A stretch of DNA of 64,000 nt. Origin: Mariniflexile litorale (lineage in GTDB: Bacteria > Bacteroidota > Bacteroidia > Flavobacteriales > Flavobacteriaceae). This document shows positions 17,971 to 27,756 of the stretch, piece after piece. The position numbers and the translations under genes were made by a program. The notes below the pieces were generated by a model, which saw only the letters and a program-made list of their open reading frames with translations, was not told the origin of the DNA and did no database searches. Location: the NCBI RefSeq assembly GCF_031128465.2, contig NZ_CP155618.1:1435501-1499500 (forward strand), read 5' to 3'. The stretch's first letter is position 1. The number at the start of each line of letters is the position of its first letter.

Positions 17971-19314
17971 CTATACAATGCCCTGTGCTAACATAGCATC
18001 TGCAACTTTTACAAAACCAGCAATGTTAGCCCCTTTAACATAGTCTATATAACCATCTTCGGTTTTGCCATATTTGATGCAAGAATCATGAATATTAGCC
18101 ATAATTTCTTTAAGCTTCAAATCGACCTCATCTCTGGTCCAATTAAAACGTAATGAATTTTGAGTCATTTCTAAGCCAGAAGTTGCAACACCTCCTGCAT
18201 TCGATGCTTTTCCTGGTGCATATAAAATTTTTGCTTTATGAAATTCACGAACGGCCTTAATAGTAGACGGCATATTAGCCCCTTCACTAACACAGATACA
18301 ACCATTTTTTAAAAGTACTTTTGCATCTTCATCATTTAACTCATTTTGTGTTGCACAAGGTAGCGCAATATCACATTTTACCTCCCAAGGTGTTTTTGCT
18401 TTAATAAATTTGGAGTTCGGATATGTTTTTATATACTCGCTTATTCTTGCTCTTTTAACATTTTTAAGTTCCATGATAAGTGCTAATTTTTCAGTATTTA
18501 TACCTTCATTATCATAAATATAGCCTGATGAATCGGACATGGTTAATACTTTAGCCCCTAATTGAATACATTTTTCAACAGCATATTGTGCCACATTACC
18601 AGAACCAGAGACAACCACGTGTTTGCCTTCTAAATCTTGACCTTTAGTTTCTAACATTTTTTGAGCAAAATAAACGGTTCCGTAACCTGTTGCTTCTGGT
18701 CTGATTAAAGAGCCGCCCCAAGACAACCCTTTACCCGTTAAAACACCAGTAAATTCATTTTTTAATTTTTTATACATCCCAAATAAAAAGCCTATTTCTC
18801 TAGCTCCTACACCCATATCACCAGCAGGCACATCTGTATTAGGTCCAATATGTCTGAATAGTTCACTCATAAAAGCATGGCAAAAACGCATAATTTCACC
18901 ATCGCTCTTTCCTTTAGGGTCAAAATCACTACCCCCTTTTCCACCACCCATTGGCAGAGTCGTTAAACTGTTTTTGAATACTTGTTCAAAAGCCAAAAAC
19001 TTTAAAATACTCATATTAACAGTAGGGTGAAAACGCAAACCTCCTTTATAAGGGCCAATAGCCGAATTCATTTGAATTCTGTATCCTCTATTTACCTGAA
19101 TTTCACCAGCATCGTTTACCCAACAAACTCGAAATGTTATTACGCGTTCCGGTTCTACCATTCTTAGTAAAATACTTTTTCCATTATATATTTCGTGTTC
19201 AACAATGTAAGGAATAACAGTTTCTGCAACTTCCTCTACTGCCTGCAAAAACTCTGGTTCGTTATTATTTCTTTCTTTTACAAGATTTAAAAAAGCTTCA
19301 ATATTACTTTTCAT
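17971..19314 (-). CDS. gdhA: NADP-type glutamate dehydrogenase
   Basis: Catalyses reversible amination of 2-oxoglutarate to glutamate in ammonium assimilation. The 447-residue length is that of the hexameric bacterial NADP-dependent class. GPYKGGLRFHP (about residues 88-98) and LPMGGGKGGSDFDPKG (about 121-136) contain the substrate-binding and catalytic lysines. VVSGSGNVAQYAVEK (about 236-250) is the dinucleotide-binding turn. A single-gene unit is suggested by the downstream terminator and the long AT-rich upstream region. NADP specificity is inferred from length and class only. Confidence 0.96.
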   Translation of the reverse strand: MKSNIEAFLNLVKERNNNEPEFLQAVEEVAETVIPYIVEHEIYNGKSILLRMVEPERVITFRVCWVNDAGEIQVNRGYRIQMNSAIGPYKGGLRFHPTVNMSILKFLAFEQVFKNSLTTLPMGGGKGGSDFDPKGKSDGEIMRFCHAFMSELFRHIGPNTDVPAGDMGVGAREIGFLFGMYKKLKNEFTGVLTGKGLSWGGSLIRPEATGYGTVYFAQKMLETKGQDLEGKHVVVSGSGNVAQYAVEKCIQLGAKVLTMSDSSGYIYDNEGINTEKLALIMELKNVKRARISEYIKTYPNSKFIKAKTPWEVKCDIALPCATQNELNDEDAKVLLKNGCICVSEGANMPSTIKAVREFHKAKILYAPGKASNAGGVATSGLEMTQNSLRFNWTRDEVDLKLKEIMANIHDSCIKYGKTEDGYIDYVKGANIAGFVKVADAMLAQGIV

Positions 19315-19679
19315 TAGTTTATTTTTATTGTTTTAAAATTGAGATATTATCTCGAAAATAACCATTCACCTATATAATTGGAAGCTAATTAATTATTAGC
19401 TCCATCTACTAAAAATGGTTTCATTGTTAAATATAACTGTTTAAATGACTCCAATTATTTTTTATTTGTAATTAAATAATTTATTTTAAAATGCGTTAAA
19501 TTTATTAAATAAGCAGTTTTTGGGTGCAAATATACATTATCTTTAAAAATAATGATGTATTATTTTTAAATTCGCAATAAATAATTTCACACTTAAAGCA
19601 TCAGATTATAAATATTTGTTTCTTTATTGAGTTTTTATATATTTGTTCTTATTAATGCCTCAAAAAACGGAATCATATT
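19315..19679. other. AT-rich divergent promoter region between gdhA and an outer-membrane protein gene
   Basis: No ORF or RNA gene is visible. A minus-strand TATATTTG (19527-19534) is a plausible gdhA -7 element with a leader of about 200 bases. The plus-strand promoter is listed separately. No riboswitch-like structure was recognised. Confidence 0.5.
19616..19645 (+). promoter_or_regulatory. Bacteroidota-type promoter of the following outer-membrane protein gene
   Basis: TTTG at 19616-19619 and TATATTTG at 19638-19645 are separated by 18 bases, a near-consensus -33/-7 pair, 34 bases before the ATG. Confidence 0.7.
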
Positions 19680-20483
19680 ATGCTTAACTTTAAACGTTTA
19701 GCCTTTTTTTTATGTTTGTTAGCATTCTCTCAAACATCATTCTCTCAATTAGGCTTTTCCCATGAAATAGGCGTTATCGCTGGCCCCGTGCAGTTTAGAT
19801 CGGATTTTGGGAATCGAGATAACTCAGAAACCAACTTTGGAAATTCTGGAATTGGAATTGGAATTGTTCATTTTATAAATTTCTCATATAGAGCTGATTG
19901 TAATTGCTACACCACCGACAATTATTTTAATGACCATTTTAAAATACGGAATGAAATCTCTTGGAATAAAACCAATTTAGATCATTTTGGAAAATGGTTA
20001 GACCCAAGTAAGAATAGTGTAGAAGCCAATCAACTGAGAGGTCATAAAGGTGTTGCAAAAAATTTAGATATTGGTACTCAACTAGAGTATTTTCCTTTAA
20101 GTATACGATCATTTCAATCTTTTGGGTATAAGTTTTCTCCTTTTGCGAGTTTAGGAGTGCACTACACTTCGTTTAACCCAGAAGTTAGCACCACCTATGC
20201 AAATCCAAACCCAACAGCGGTTGGAGATGTAACAGACCCAAGTAACTTTTATTCATTTTGGGCGCCAGGTTCTGTAGACGCTTCTGGAGGAGGTGCTTGG
20301 TCTGTAGTAAGTAGTGTGGGGGTTAGATATAAATTAAGTAAGCTTGCCGATTTAATGTTAGATTTAAGATTTCAATATTATTTTAACGATTGGGTGGATG
20401 GACTTAACCACCAATTAGAGTATAATAAAAAAAACGATGGGCTTGTATGGCTTAATGTAGGTTATATTTATTATTTAAATTAA
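19680..20483 (+). CDS. Outer-membrane protein, THC0290_0291-like family
   Basis: The 267-residue exported protein has a signal peptide (1-22, ending TSFSQ). Its beta-strand-rich body includes LGFSHEIGVIAGPVQFRSDF, the cysteine segment YRADCNCYTTDNYFNDHFK, and a C-terminal strand ending VGYIYYLN. It matches a family of uncharacterised flavobacterial outer-membrane proteins that I recall under the name THC0290_0291. Barrel topology is likely. Function unknown. It stands alone with its own promoter. Confidence 0.78.
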   Translation: MLNFKRLAFFLCLLAFSQTSFSQLGFSHEIGVIAGPVQFRSDFGNRDNSETNFGNSGIGIGIVHFINFSYRADCNCYTTDNYFNDHFKIRNEISWNKTNLDHFGKWLDPSKNSVEANQLRGHKGVAKNLDIGTQLEYFPLSIRSFQSFGYKFSPFASLGVHYTSFNPEVSTTYANPNPTAVGDVTDPSNFYSFWAPGSVDASGGGAWSVVSSVGVRYKLSKLADLMLDLRFQYYFNDWVDGLNHQLEYNKKNDGLVWLNVGYIYYLN

Positions 20484-20562
20484 AAATCTATAAACTACTC
20501 TTCTTTTATTCGGTGTATTTGAATGCAATAATTGCCTTTAAACAAGACTAATAATTTTATAC

Positions 20563-21282
20563 ATGCATACTAAAAAATTATTCTTATTTATCTGTTCATT
20601 ATGCTTCATACTCTCTTGTAATGAAAAAGCGAAAACGACATTTTCAGACATAAATATTACTACTAAAAACAATAAATTAGTTGAAGTAAACCTGCCAAAG
20701 GCCATTGGAAATAATTCGATTACTACCCAAATAAATACCGAAATAAGCAAAGTAGTTATCGCTGCATTGCAAATTGGGGAACAAGACACCATTACATTTA
20801 AAACTATTGAAGAAAGTATTACGTTATTCAATAATGAATATCGTGCTTTTAATACCGATTTTCCAGATGTTTCTCAACCTTGGGAAGCTCAAATTGATGG
20901 TGAAGTTATGCATCAATCGCTCGAAATTATAAGTATTGCCATAACTTCTTATGTAAATACGGGTGGTGCTCATGGCAATACCAATATTTCTTTTTTAAAT
21001 TTTGACGCATCTACTGGAAAGCGAATTAAAAATAAGGACTTAATTAAAGATTTAAACGCTTTTAAAAATGTCGCAAAATCTTATTTAAAAAATGCTCTTA
21101 ATCATGAGGATGTACTTTTTGAACCTAATGATTTTAAATTACCTGCTAACATAGGTTTTAACGAAGAAGCTGTTATTCTGCTCTACAACACCTATGAAAT
21201 AGCACCTTATTCAACAGGAATTATAGAGTTTACAATTCCTATTGAAAAAGTGAATGACTTTTTAGTCTTTAATGGCTCTTAA
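20563..21282 (+). CDS. Lipoprotein with DUF4163/DUF3298 (RsiV/PdaC-like) domains
   Basis: The 239-residue protein has a lipoprotein signal with lipobox near residues 16-20 (CFILSC). The N-terminal half is DUF4163-like. The C-terminal half is DUF3298-like, with SYVNTGGAHGNTNISFLNFD and the pattern FNEEAVILLYNTYEIAPYS. These domains occur in the extracytoplasmic part of the anti-sigma factor RsiV and in the deacetylase PdaC, where they bind lysozyme or glycan. No anti-sigma cytoplasmic domain is present here, so it is probably a periplasm-facing glycan- or ligand-binding lipoprotein. The last 21 bases overlap the convergent DinB-like gene. Confidence 0.8.
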   Translation: MHTKKLFLFICSLCFILSCNEKAKTTFSDINITTKNNKLVEVNLPKAIGNNSITTQINTEISKVVIAALQIGEQDTITFKTIEESITLFNNEYRAFNTDFPDVSQPWEAQIDGEVMHQSLEIISIAITSYVNTGGAHGNTNISFLNFDASTGKRIKNKDLIKDLNAFKNVAKSYLKNALNHEDVLFEPNDFKLPANIGFNEEAVILLYNTYEIAPYSTGIIEFTIPIEKVNDFLVFNGS

Positions 21283-21726
21283 TAAAGCCATTACATAACC
21301 TAAATGCATACCTTCGTGAAATAGTATAAATTGAAAAGCTTCATCTATATTGGTTAATGTATTTCCAGTTGTTGTAACCGTATATTCTTGATAATTTTCA
21401 AACAGTCCATTGCTATAATCTTCTTTTGTTTTTTCAACGGTAGAAAAAAGTAAAGCTTTTAATTCATCAACTTCTGATTGAGTTACATCGCCTTCTGGTT
21501 TTGAGTCTTTTCTGTATTTTCCAACCAACTTATCGTCTATCATCATTTGTAACCCCGATAGTTTATAAGCTAATAATTGCTGAGTCACTACTATATGCCC
21601 AATATTCCAAATAATGTTATTGTTAAACCCCTTTGGTATTTTGTTTAAGTCTTCTAACAACACGTTTTCTAAATATTTTTTAAAAAATCGTCTGGTATTG
21701 GGGAGTACTTCTAATGTAAAATGCAT
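21262..21726 (-). CDS. DinB/YfiT-like four-helix metal-binding protein
   Basis: The 154-residue protein is a DinB-like four-helix bundle. The three metal-ligand histidines are seen in IIWNIGHIVVTQQLL (about residues 40-54) and in FILFHEGMHLGYVMALLR (about 133-150), a typical H...HxxxH arrangement. The family includes thiol transferases and uncharacterised hydrolases; no specific substrate can be named. It converges on and overlaps the DUF4163/DUF3298 gene by 21 bases. Confidence 0.85.
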   Translation of the reverse strand: MHFTLEVLPNTRRFFKKYLENVLLEDLNKIPKGFNNNIIWNIGHIVVTQQLLAYKLSGLQMMIDDKLVGKYRKDSKPEGDVTQSEVDELKALLFSTVEKTKEDYSNGLFENYQEYTVTTTGNTLTNIDEAFQFILFHEGMHLGYVMALLRAIKD

Positions 21727-21784
21727 GTGTTATTTTTTTTTATAAATATATCTTACTTATTTTGGTTATAAATATATGATAAAT

Positions 21785-22135
21785 ATGAAAAAGGTATACT
21801 ATTTAAAAACGTGTAGTACGTGTGTTAGAATTTTAAAGGAATTGAATTTGTCATCAGAATTCATTTTGCAGGACATTAAAACTGAAGAAATTACCGTAAA
21901 GCAACTTGAAGAAATGAAAATGCTGGCAGGAAGCTATGAAGCGCTTTTTAGCAAACGTTCTAAACTTTACAAGGAAATGGGTTTAAAAAATCAAAAACTT
22001 GAAGAGCGCGACTATAAACACTATATATTAGAACATTATACTTTTTTAAGCAGACCCGTAATAATTGTTGAGGATACTATTTTTATTGGAAATTCTAAAA
22101 GTGTGGTTGAAGCTGCAAAATCAGCTCTTCAATAA
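21785..22135 (+). CDS. ArsC/Spx-like thioredoxin-fold protein
   Basis: The protein is 116 residues from the preferred ATG at 21785; an ATG three codons upstream also exists. The start KKVYYLKTCSTCVRILKEL carries a CxxC active-site pair in a thioredoxin fold. The arsenate-reductase landmarks follow: LFSKRSKLYK near the middle and LSRPVIIVEDTIFIG (about 90-104). In arsenate reductases RP-VI contains the conserved Arg. True arsenate reduction cannot be concluded, since Spx-type and YffB-type relatives share these motifs. No ars genes are nearby. Confidence 0.85.
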   Translation: MKKVYYLKTCSTCVRILKELNLSSEFILQDIKTEEITVKQLEEMKMLAGSYEALFSKRSKLYKEMGLKNQKLEERDYKHYILEHYTFLSRPVIIVEDTIFIGNSKSVVEAAKSALQ

Positions 22136-22154
22136 AACTACTATATAAAAAATG

Positions 22155-22200
22155 AAAAACCCATGCAAACGTGTAATTAATACATTTTACATGGGTTTTT
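22155..22200. terminator. Bidirectional terminator between the ArsC-like gene and susD
   Basis: AAAAACCCATG (22155-22165) and CATGGGTTTTT (22190-22200) are perfect inverted repeats with A/T flanks, suitable for both converging transcripts. Confidence 0.8.
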
Positions 22201-22232
22201 GCTAAAAACAACTAAACAAACTAAACTAAACT

Positions 22233-24140
22233 TTAATATCCATTTGTGCCATATTCATCTGCATTACCTATAGCATCAAGAAAAGGCTGAGGAATTGGTC
22301 TTACTGTATGTTTTCCATCCACAAAGGCTGTGATATCTGGATTTGTTATATTTAGATAAGCATTTGTAAGCTTACCAAATCGTTTTAAATCTTCCCAACG
22401 TACTTGCTCCCCAGTTAACTCACGGGCACGTTCTGCTAAAATAAAATCAAGAGTAACTTGACCAGCACTAACTGTCATTTCATTTTCACGACTTGTTATT
22501 GCTGCACGTTTACGTAATGTATTAACATACCCAGCAGCAGTTGCTTGGTCATTATTTTTACGTAGTGCTGCCTCAGCTGCAATTAAATAAACATCACCCA
22601 AGCGAAGAATAGGCACATCTCCCATCCATCTTTGATTGTTATAAATCCAATGAATGGAAGATAATTTATTAAAAGAAGGATAGCAATTACTATACTCAGC
22701 TCCTAAACCTCCTGATGCTGCTGTAACCCATTTACCGTTTGCATCAAATTGTTCATCTGGAGTTACCACAAGAAATGGCAATGTACTTTTCTGTAATGCT
22801 GTCATTGGGTAATTTGGTGTAAATACAGAAATACCGTCTAAATAACCATCAGAATTATTATCAACCATATTAACATTCCCAGAAGCATTAACACCATAAT
22901 AATTTGTTCTTCCTGCATAGTAAGTACTACCTTTTACATAGGTACCCGCCGTATTTTTAATAACACGATTTACTAAAGATTGATCTTTACCATATTTAGT
23001 TACTAGAGGCTGCTTAATTGTAAAGTCTGACCATGTAGAATTATAATACTCTGAAAAGAATGTGTTTTCAAAACGTGTATCAGCAGGATTTGCTACTGGA
23101 GAAAAGATTTCTGTTAATAAGTATTTCGTTGGTTTGAAACCTCTGTCGTTGGCTCGTCCATACCAAGCACAATTTTTCTCGGTGGTTCCCCATTCTGCTC
23201 CAACAGATTTTAAATCCATTTCGTAATATTGACGTGTACGGCCTCTATTACCTCCATCAGGATTGAAAAAGGTTTCAGCATCAACCGCTTCTATAAATAA
23301 GAATTCTTTATTGGCTTTATTATTAACCCCGTCCCATAATTGAGCATACCCAGACTTTGTAGCCGTACTTGTATATAGCTCACAGCCATATGCTGATGAA
23401 TTATCAATAAGATCTTTAGCAGTGGCCAACGCTTTTCCAGCATATAATGCTTCGTCTCCTAAACGTGTTCTTTGTAAGTATGCTTTAGCAAGCATTCCTA
23501 AAGCACCTTTTTTAGAAATACGTCCACGATCAGGGCCTTGACTGATTGGTAGATGTTGGCTAGCAAACTCTAAATCACTTAGTATTAGCTCATAAATAGC
23601 TTCTTCACTACTACGTACCGGGAAATTATCAACATCGGCCGTTGCTAAAATAGAAGGTTTTGTAGTAAGTGTGACACCACCATATTGTTCTACAAGTTGT
23701 AAATAACTCCACCCTCTTAAAAAATGGGCTTCAGCTACTTTTGCGTTTCTTTGTGCATCCGTATAACCTTCAACTTTATCGGCGAAATAGATAGCCGAAT
23801 TTGCATAATTGATAGTAGCATAAAAACCTTGCCAAAAGACATTATTTTGACCTTGTTCTGTATTTAAATCGCCATTGTATTGTGTGTATGCCGTATATTT
23901 TGATTCAGACCACCATAAGTCTGTACCCATTTCTTGCGCTCCAATACCATCAATTTTACCATAATAGTAATATAAGGCATCATAGCCATAATTTATTAAA
24001 CTTTCAAAGCCTTCAGGACTTGTGTAGGCGATCTCAGTATCGGCAGTTGAATAATTGACCTCATCCAAGTTACACGATACCATTAAAAATATCAGTAATG
24101 CTACTGGTAATGTTGTTTTTAAATTTAGTATTTTTTTCAT
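22233..24140 (-). CDS. SusD/RagB-family nutrient-binding outer-membrane lipoprotein
   Basis: The 635-residue surface lipoprotein captures the substrate for its SusC partner. It has a lipoprotein signal with lipobox LMVSC (Cys about residue 23), SusD N-terminal helices with TPR-like repeats (VAEAHFLRGWSYLQLVEQYG about 131-150), and the C-terminal SusD segment IYNNQRWMGDVPILRLGDVYLIAAEAALRKN followed by ILAERARELTGEQVRWEDLKRFG. It begins 12 bases after susC and ends the operon at a terminator. The glycan or peptide recognised cannot be deduced, and no carbohydrate-active enzyme is linked. Confidence 0.95.
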   Translation of the reverse strand: MKKILNLKTTLPVALLIFLMVSCNLDEVNYSTADTEIAYTSPEGFESLINYGYDALYYYYGKIDGIGAQEMGTDLWWSESKYTAYTQYNGDLNTEQGQNNVFWQGFYATINYANSAIYFADKVEGYTDAQRNAKVAEAHFLRGWSYLQLVEQYGGVTLTTKPSILATADVDNFPVRSSEEAIYELILSDLEFASQHLPISQGPDRGRISKKGALGMLAKAYLQRTRLGDEALYAGKALATAKDLIDNSSAYGCELYTSTATKSGYAQLWDGVNNKANKEFLFIEAVDAETFFNPDGGNRGRTRQYYEMDLKSVGAEWGTTEKNCAWYGRANDRGFKPTKYLLTEIFSPVANPADTRFENTFFSEYYNSTWSDFTIKQPLVTKYGKDQSLVNRVIKNTAGTYVKGSTYYAGRTNYYGVNASGNVNMVDNNSDGYLDGISVFTPNYPMTALQKSTLPFLVVTPDEQFDANGKWVTAASGGLGAEYSNCYPSFNKLSSIHWIYNNQRWMGDVPILRLGDVYLIAAEAALRKNNDQATAAGYVNTLRKRAAITSRENEMTVSAGQVTLDFILAERARELTGEQVRWEDLKRFGKLTNAYLNITNPDITAFVDGKHTVRPIPQPFLDAIGNADEYGTNGY

Positions 24141-24152
24141 CTTTTCCTTTTT

Positions 24153-27100
24153 TTAAAATGACATATTTAAACCAAAAACCATTTGTTTATATAACGGGAA
24201 CGTATCAGAAGCACTAGTTTCTGGATCTAACCCATCCAATAAATGACTTTTAGTAATAACTAAAGCATTGTATAGTGTGCCATAAAGTCTGAAACTTGTT
24301 GCACCAATACTAGTTGCAAATCTTTCAGGTAATGAATACCCAAGAGTTATGTTATTAATTTTGATGTAAGAAGCATCAACATAGCTAAGACCTACGGTTG
24401 GAGAAGAAACTGTACTTCTTGATGATGCATAAGGTCTTGGATAATCATTTGTTGGATTTGTTGGTGTCCAATAATCATAATTGTCTGGAATGTTAATAAC
24501 ACCTTGTTTAAAATACCCTAATAACTCTCCATTAATGGTTTGACCATATCGAGCTGTAGCAAATATGTTTAAATCGAAACTTTTGTATTTAAAAGTATTT
24601 TGAAAACCAGCTGTCCATGTAGGTCTTTCTTGACCAATAATTTGTTGGTCATCAGTTGCATTTATTGTATATGCATTACTTGCTGTGTATTGTTCTTCAA
24701 CAGCGTTTCCAGAACCGTCAATTATGGTTCTTCCCCATACTCCATCTGATATTTTTGTTAAGCTGGATTCAATTTTCACATCACCAGGTAAGAGACCAAA
24801 AACAGCTGCATCAGCTTCTTCTCCTAATTGCCAAATACCAATTTTTTTATAATCATAATATACATCTCTTGGAGACCCTATAAATAACCCTTCACTTTTT
24901 AAATCATTAAGCGATACATCATCACTTAAATTAATAGATTTAATTTCTTCCCAGTTTCTAGCAAAAGTTAAGGTTGAGCTCCATTGAAAATTTTTTGTAC
25001 GAATATTCGTGCTGTTCAATGTTAATTCAATACCATTATTATTCATTTCGGCTATATTACCGTATTGAGCATATGATACTTTTGGGCTAAAACTTCCTAT
25101 TGTAGTTGGTAGTTTACGCTCATATATTACATCCTTGGTATCAGTATTATACCATTCTACGGAAGCATCAATTCTATTACGTAATAGTCCAAAATCAAGA
25201 CCTATATTTAAATTATAAGATTTCTCCCATGACAATTGTTTATAACCAATGAATTCAGTAGGAATGGTTGTTAATACTTCGCCTGATCCAAAATTTAAGG
25301 AATCATCACCATTTGTAGTTTCTGATTTTGTAACATATGCATCTATATTTGTGTTACCTGAAACACCATACCCAGCACGTAATTTTAAGTTACTTAACCA
25401 ATTTTTGGAACCATCCATAAAACCTTCATCTGAGATTCTCCAAGCAATCGCACCTGCAGGAAACACATCCCATGTATTATCAGCTAGTTGCGACGCTCCA
25501 TCATATCTAACTGAACCCGTTAGTAAATATTTGCCTTTGAAACTGTAGTTTAGTCTACCAGCATAAGACATCCGTTTTTTAGCAGAATAAGAAGAAGAAA
25601 CATTTTGGTTTAGACCAGCACCAATATTATAAAACGAGAAATCGTCATATAAAAATCCTTCACTATATCCATATTCTCCTTCATTTTGGCTTTCAGCATA
25701 TGATGTTATAAAAGTCGCTCCTAAATCATGATTTTCATTAATAGTTGTTTTATAATTCAAGATATTTTCTAAAGTATAATTATATGCTAACTTAGTTTCG
25801 TACGAACCACTTCTAACAGCGTTTTCACTACCTGTAAGCATCAGATATGTGTGATCACTTTTAAATTCTCCTGCACGACTGTTAGATACAGATACACCCA
25901 AAATAGATTTAAGAGATAAACCTGTTGCAAGTGAAAATTCAGCATATGGGTTTGCAGTTATGTTGTAAGACTTATTATTTTTTTTGTAGGTTCCAGGTAT
26001 ATCATTAGCGAGCACGCTAACTAAACCTACTACCTCTCCCATAGGATATTTGTTTATATCTCCATTTTCATCATAAGCATCTCCTAAAGGCATGATACCA
26101 AAAGATTTACTAATACGACTTCTATTATATTCTTGGTCTTTCAATACTAATCCTGTTGTAATTCCAAATTTTGCCCAAGGAGTAGCATTAATATTTAAAT
26201 CGGAACGCATGGTATATACGTTTAATTTATCACCTTTATAAATACCTTCTGTTTTATTGTGGCCTAATGAAAAACTTGCTTGAACTTTTTCGTTCCCACC
26301 ACGAATAGATAATGTGTTATTGGTTTGGATACCTCTTTGAAATGTTTCATCAACCCAATCAACATATTTTCCGTTTTCGATATATTCATTAATTTCTGGT
26401 AGTGTTAAATTATAAGCAGAAAGTAGATCAACTCCATTAGCAGGTGTTACACCGAAAGAAGCGATATAACCTTCTCTTAAATAATCTAACCAAGCATCTC
26501 CCTTTAAAGGACTCGGGTAAGATGGATTGTCATTAATACTTATATAAGAATTGAAATCTACTTGTATTTTACCCTCTTCAGCTTTTTTTGTTGTGATAAT
26601 AATTACACCATTTGCACCAGCAGACCCATAAATTGCCGTAGATGAAGCATCTTTTAAGACATCTATAGAAGCAATATCATTAGGATTTAAGTTGTCAGGG
26701 CTTCCCTGAATCCCATCAATAATATAAATAGGGTCGCTATTTGCAGTTAATGAGCGCGTTCCACGAAGCAAGATGTTAAACCCAGAGCCAGTACGTCCAT
26801 CATTACGAGTAATTTCTAGACCAGCAACTCTACCTTGAATAGCTTCTATAGGGCTAACTACGGGAGCCATACCTATTTCTTCGCTTTTTACTGAAGAAAC
26901 AGCTCCAGTTAAATCACGCTTTTTAACAGTACCGTATCCAATAACTATAACTTCATCAAGCTTATTTTCGCTTTCCAATAAAGCTACATTTACGTCTTTT
27001 TGGTTATTAATTGCAACCTCCTTAGTAAAAAACCCAACATAAGAAACAACTATTGTGGCATTTGGATTTGATACTTTTAATGAGAAAGTACCGTCAAAAT

Positions 27101-27614
27101 CAGATTGGGCACCATTCATAGTCCCTTTTTCTATAATATTGGCACCTGCTAGAGGTTGGCCATTAGCATCTGTAATAGTCCCGTTTATTGCATATGATTG
27201 TATAATATCATAAACTGGATTTATAGTGTATGCTTTTATAGTCGAGGATGTTACTTTTTTTAATGTTAATAAAATTTGACGATCACTTGTTTTATATTCA
27301 ATGTTCGTTTGACCAAATAATATTTCTAAAATATCGCCTATTTTTTTCTTTTGAACATCTATAGTTACCTTGCGGTTTAAATCAATCTTATCACTTTCAA
27401 ATAAAAATCTAAATTCAGACATCGATTCTATTTGATTAAAAACATATCCTACAGTAACATCTTTAACAGTTAATGTAAGTTTTGTGTTTTGTGAATAAGT
27501 ATTTGCTTGAACCTTAAATAACGAAACAATAAGTAAAATAGTGGTTAGTTTCATCTTTAAATTAATTTTTGGGAAGTACGGACCTGCCAAATTCCTCTTA
27601 ATTATTTTTTTCAT
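24153..27614 (-). CDS. SusC/RagA TonB-linked outer-membrane transporter with STN domain
   Basis: The 1153-residue transporter has an extended signal region (about 1-42, ending TYSQ), and an STN/secretin-like domain (about 45-115, with GYVFNQIESMSEFRFLFES) that signals to an anti-sigma factor. A carboxypeptidase-like domain follows (about 142-215, GQPLAGANIIEKGTMNG). The plug (about 220-345) has VIVIGYGTVKKRDLTGAVSS, and a large barrel ends in FGLNMSF. The STN domain fits the adjacent FecR/ECF sigma pair: substrate binding would signal through FecR to release the sigma factor. The substrate is unknown. Confidence 0.96.
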   Translation of the reverse strand: MKKIIKRNLAGPYFPKINLKMKLTTILLIVSLFKVQANTYSQNTKLTLTVKDVTVGYVFNQIESMSEFRFLFESDKIDLNRKVTIDVQKKKIGDILEILFGQTNIEYKTSDRQILLTLKKVTSSTIKAYTINPVYDIIQSYAINGTITDANGQPLAGANIIEKGTMNGAQSDFDGTFSLKVSNPNATIVVSYVGFFTKEVAINNQKDVNVALLESENKLDEVIVIGYGTVKKRDLTGAVSSVKSEEIGMAPVVSPIEAIQGRVAGLEITRNDGRTGSGFNILLRGTRSLTANSDPIYIIDGIQGSPDNLNPNDIASIDVLKDASSTAIYGSAGANGVIIITTKKAEEGKIQVDFNSYISINDNPSYPSPLKGDAWLDYLREGYIASFGVTPANGVDLLSAYNLTLPEINEYIENGKYVDWVDETFQRGIQTNNTLSIRGGNEKVQASFSLGHNKTEGIYKGDKLNVYTMRSDLNINATPWAKFGITTGLVLKDQEYNRSRISKSFGIMPLGDAYDENGDINKYPMGEVVGLVSVLANDIPGTYKKNNKSYNITANPYAEFSLATGLSLKSILGVSVSNSRAGEFKSDHTYLMLTGSENAVRSGSYETKLAYNYTLENILNYKTTINENHDLGATFITSYAESQNEGEYGYSEGFLYDDFSFYNIGAGLNQNVSSSYSAKKRMSYAGRLNYSFKGKYLLTGSVRYDGASQLADNTWDVFPAGAIAWRISDEGFMDGSKNWLSNLKLRAGYGVSGNTNIDAYVTKSETTNGDDSLNFGSGEVLTTIPTEFIGYKQLSWEKSYNLNIGLDFGLLRNRIDASVEWYNTDTKDVIYERKLPTTIGSFSPKVSYAQYGNIAEMNNNGIELTLNSTNIRTKNFQWSSTLTFARNWEEIKSINLSDDVSLNDLKSEGLFIGSPRDVYYDYKKIGIWQLGEEADAAVFGLLPGDVKIESSLTKISDGVWGRTIIDGSGNAVEEQYTASNAYTINATDDQQIIGQERPTWTAGFQNTFKYKSFDLNIFATARYGQTINGELLGYFKQGVINIPDNYDYWTPTNPTNDYPRPYASSRSTVSSPTVGLSYVDASYIKINNITLGYSLPERFATSIGATSFRLYGTLYNALVITKSHLLDGLDPETSASDTFPLYKQMVFGLNMSF

Positions 27615-27756
27615 AATTTTGATTGGTTTTAAATGATTAATTAGTCTTCGTTTAATCCACTTAGTGAATCGGGAAATATTGATACTATTTTCCGATTTTT
27701 TTTTAAGTGAACTTAATTAATAATGTTTGCTACTTTCATTTCATTGGCTTAAGTAT

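Noticed and set aside
21785-22135. Arsenate reductase as part of an ars operon
   Set aside because: The protein is ArsC/Spx-like, but no ars regulator or efflux gene is adjacent, so arsenic detoxification is not claimed.
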